64,000 nucleotides of DNA. Origin: Ricinus communis (lineage: Eukaryota > Streptophyta > Magnoliopsida > Malpighiales > Euphorbiaceae). Under the pieces are notes generated by a model. It worked only from the letters and a program-made list of their open reading frames with translations. It was not told where the DNA came from and did not search any database. The stretch is taken from contig NC_063263.1 of assembly GCF_019578655.1 (NCBI RefSeq), forward strand, positions 4,250,501 through 4,314,500, in the 5' to 3' direction. Made by a program: the position numbers and the translations under genes. This document shows positions 63,479 through 64,000 of the stretch, piece after piece (position 1 is the first letter of the stretch; each line of letters begins with the position of its first letter).

Positions 63479-64000
63479 CTTTCTATTATATTAGTAAAGC
63501 GCTAATGCTGCAATCTTTCTTTTGAATAATGAAAATCATAAATCATAAATCAACAAACGCACCCTAAACCTGCCAAATGCAGAAAAGCATCTTCCAAGGT
63601 TAGCAGTAGTCAAGAAAACAATTTAAAATGGTTTATTCTCTACTACCACATCTAGGAATTAAAATTTGGCTTTGACCCATATTGGATTGAGAGTGCGACA
63701 TTACTTCCAACAGATATCTCTTTTCTAATTTCTTCGATTAGGGTTTCAATAAAATTTTATTTCTTTTATGTGACAAAGGAACCCAAAGTTGCACCAATTA
63801 AAGAAATGAGAAGAAGAGAATTTAGGAATAGAAATTTAAGGAAGATGTGAAAGCCATTGAAATGCAAAAAATCTCAATTTTGATTATTTTTAGCTATTGT
63901 AAATCCTTATCCCCGTTTTAAATATAAATAAATATTTTAATTTTTTTCACGTGCAGTTCTTTCTTTAGTTGTAACTCGCTTCACTGCACGTGTATCAATG
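63479..64000. other. Gene-free AT-rich DNA at right edge
   Basis: Nothing recognised beyond the end of the LINE. Confidence 0.5.

Overview
This is a nuclear window from a eudicot plant. The protein-coding genes have plant-style introns and plant-specific families: a UPL3-type HECT ligase, a plant synaptotagmin, a peroxisomal ascorbate peroxidase and a subgroup 4 R2R3-MYB. Intergenic DNA is AT-rich and full of Copia, Gypsy, L1-like LINE, hAT and MITE relics, and there is one chloroplast-derived petA fragment. Protein resemblance suggests a Malpighiales or Euphorbiaceae-like species (castor bean, cassava or similar), but that is inference only.

Layout. 1-10,766 (minus): UPL3, 17 exons, complete except for about 14 C-terminal codons beyond the left edge. 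11,080-31,150: about 20 kb without a gene. It holds a MITE cluster with a hAT-like element nested inside one copy, a LINE ORF1 relic, a ~2 kb LTR-like block, a striking degenerate 20-core repeat with higher-order structure (22,987-23,670), an antisense Copia pol relic, an antisense Gypsy pol end plus LTR, a near-perfect 366-bp tandem duplication and a Helitron-like 3' end. 31,353-38,192 (plus): SYT2, 12 exons, with a ~450-bp sequence triplicated inside intron 6. 39,838-50,210 (plus): APX3, 9 exons. Its fifth intron is 7.7 kb because a dead 4.66-kb Copia retrotransposon sits in it in sense orientation. 54,982-55,901 (plus): MYB4/MYB308-like repressor, two exons. 56-64 kb: microsatellites, a foldback element, the plastid petA fragment and a decayed LINE.

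The four host genes do not form a pathway or operon. Each is an independent housekeeping or regulatory gene: ubiquitin ligation, ER-plasma-membrane contact/membrane trafficking, H2O2 removal at the peroxisome, and repression of phenylpropanoid genes. Exon boundaries were read by hand from splice sites and reading-frame continuity; every exon junction listed keeps frame.

I found no clear new biochemical system. The best unexplained structures are the 20-core higher-order repeat, the SYT2 intron triplication, the SYT2 overlapping upstream ORF, and the nested hAT whose empty site is preserved in a neighbouring MITE copy.
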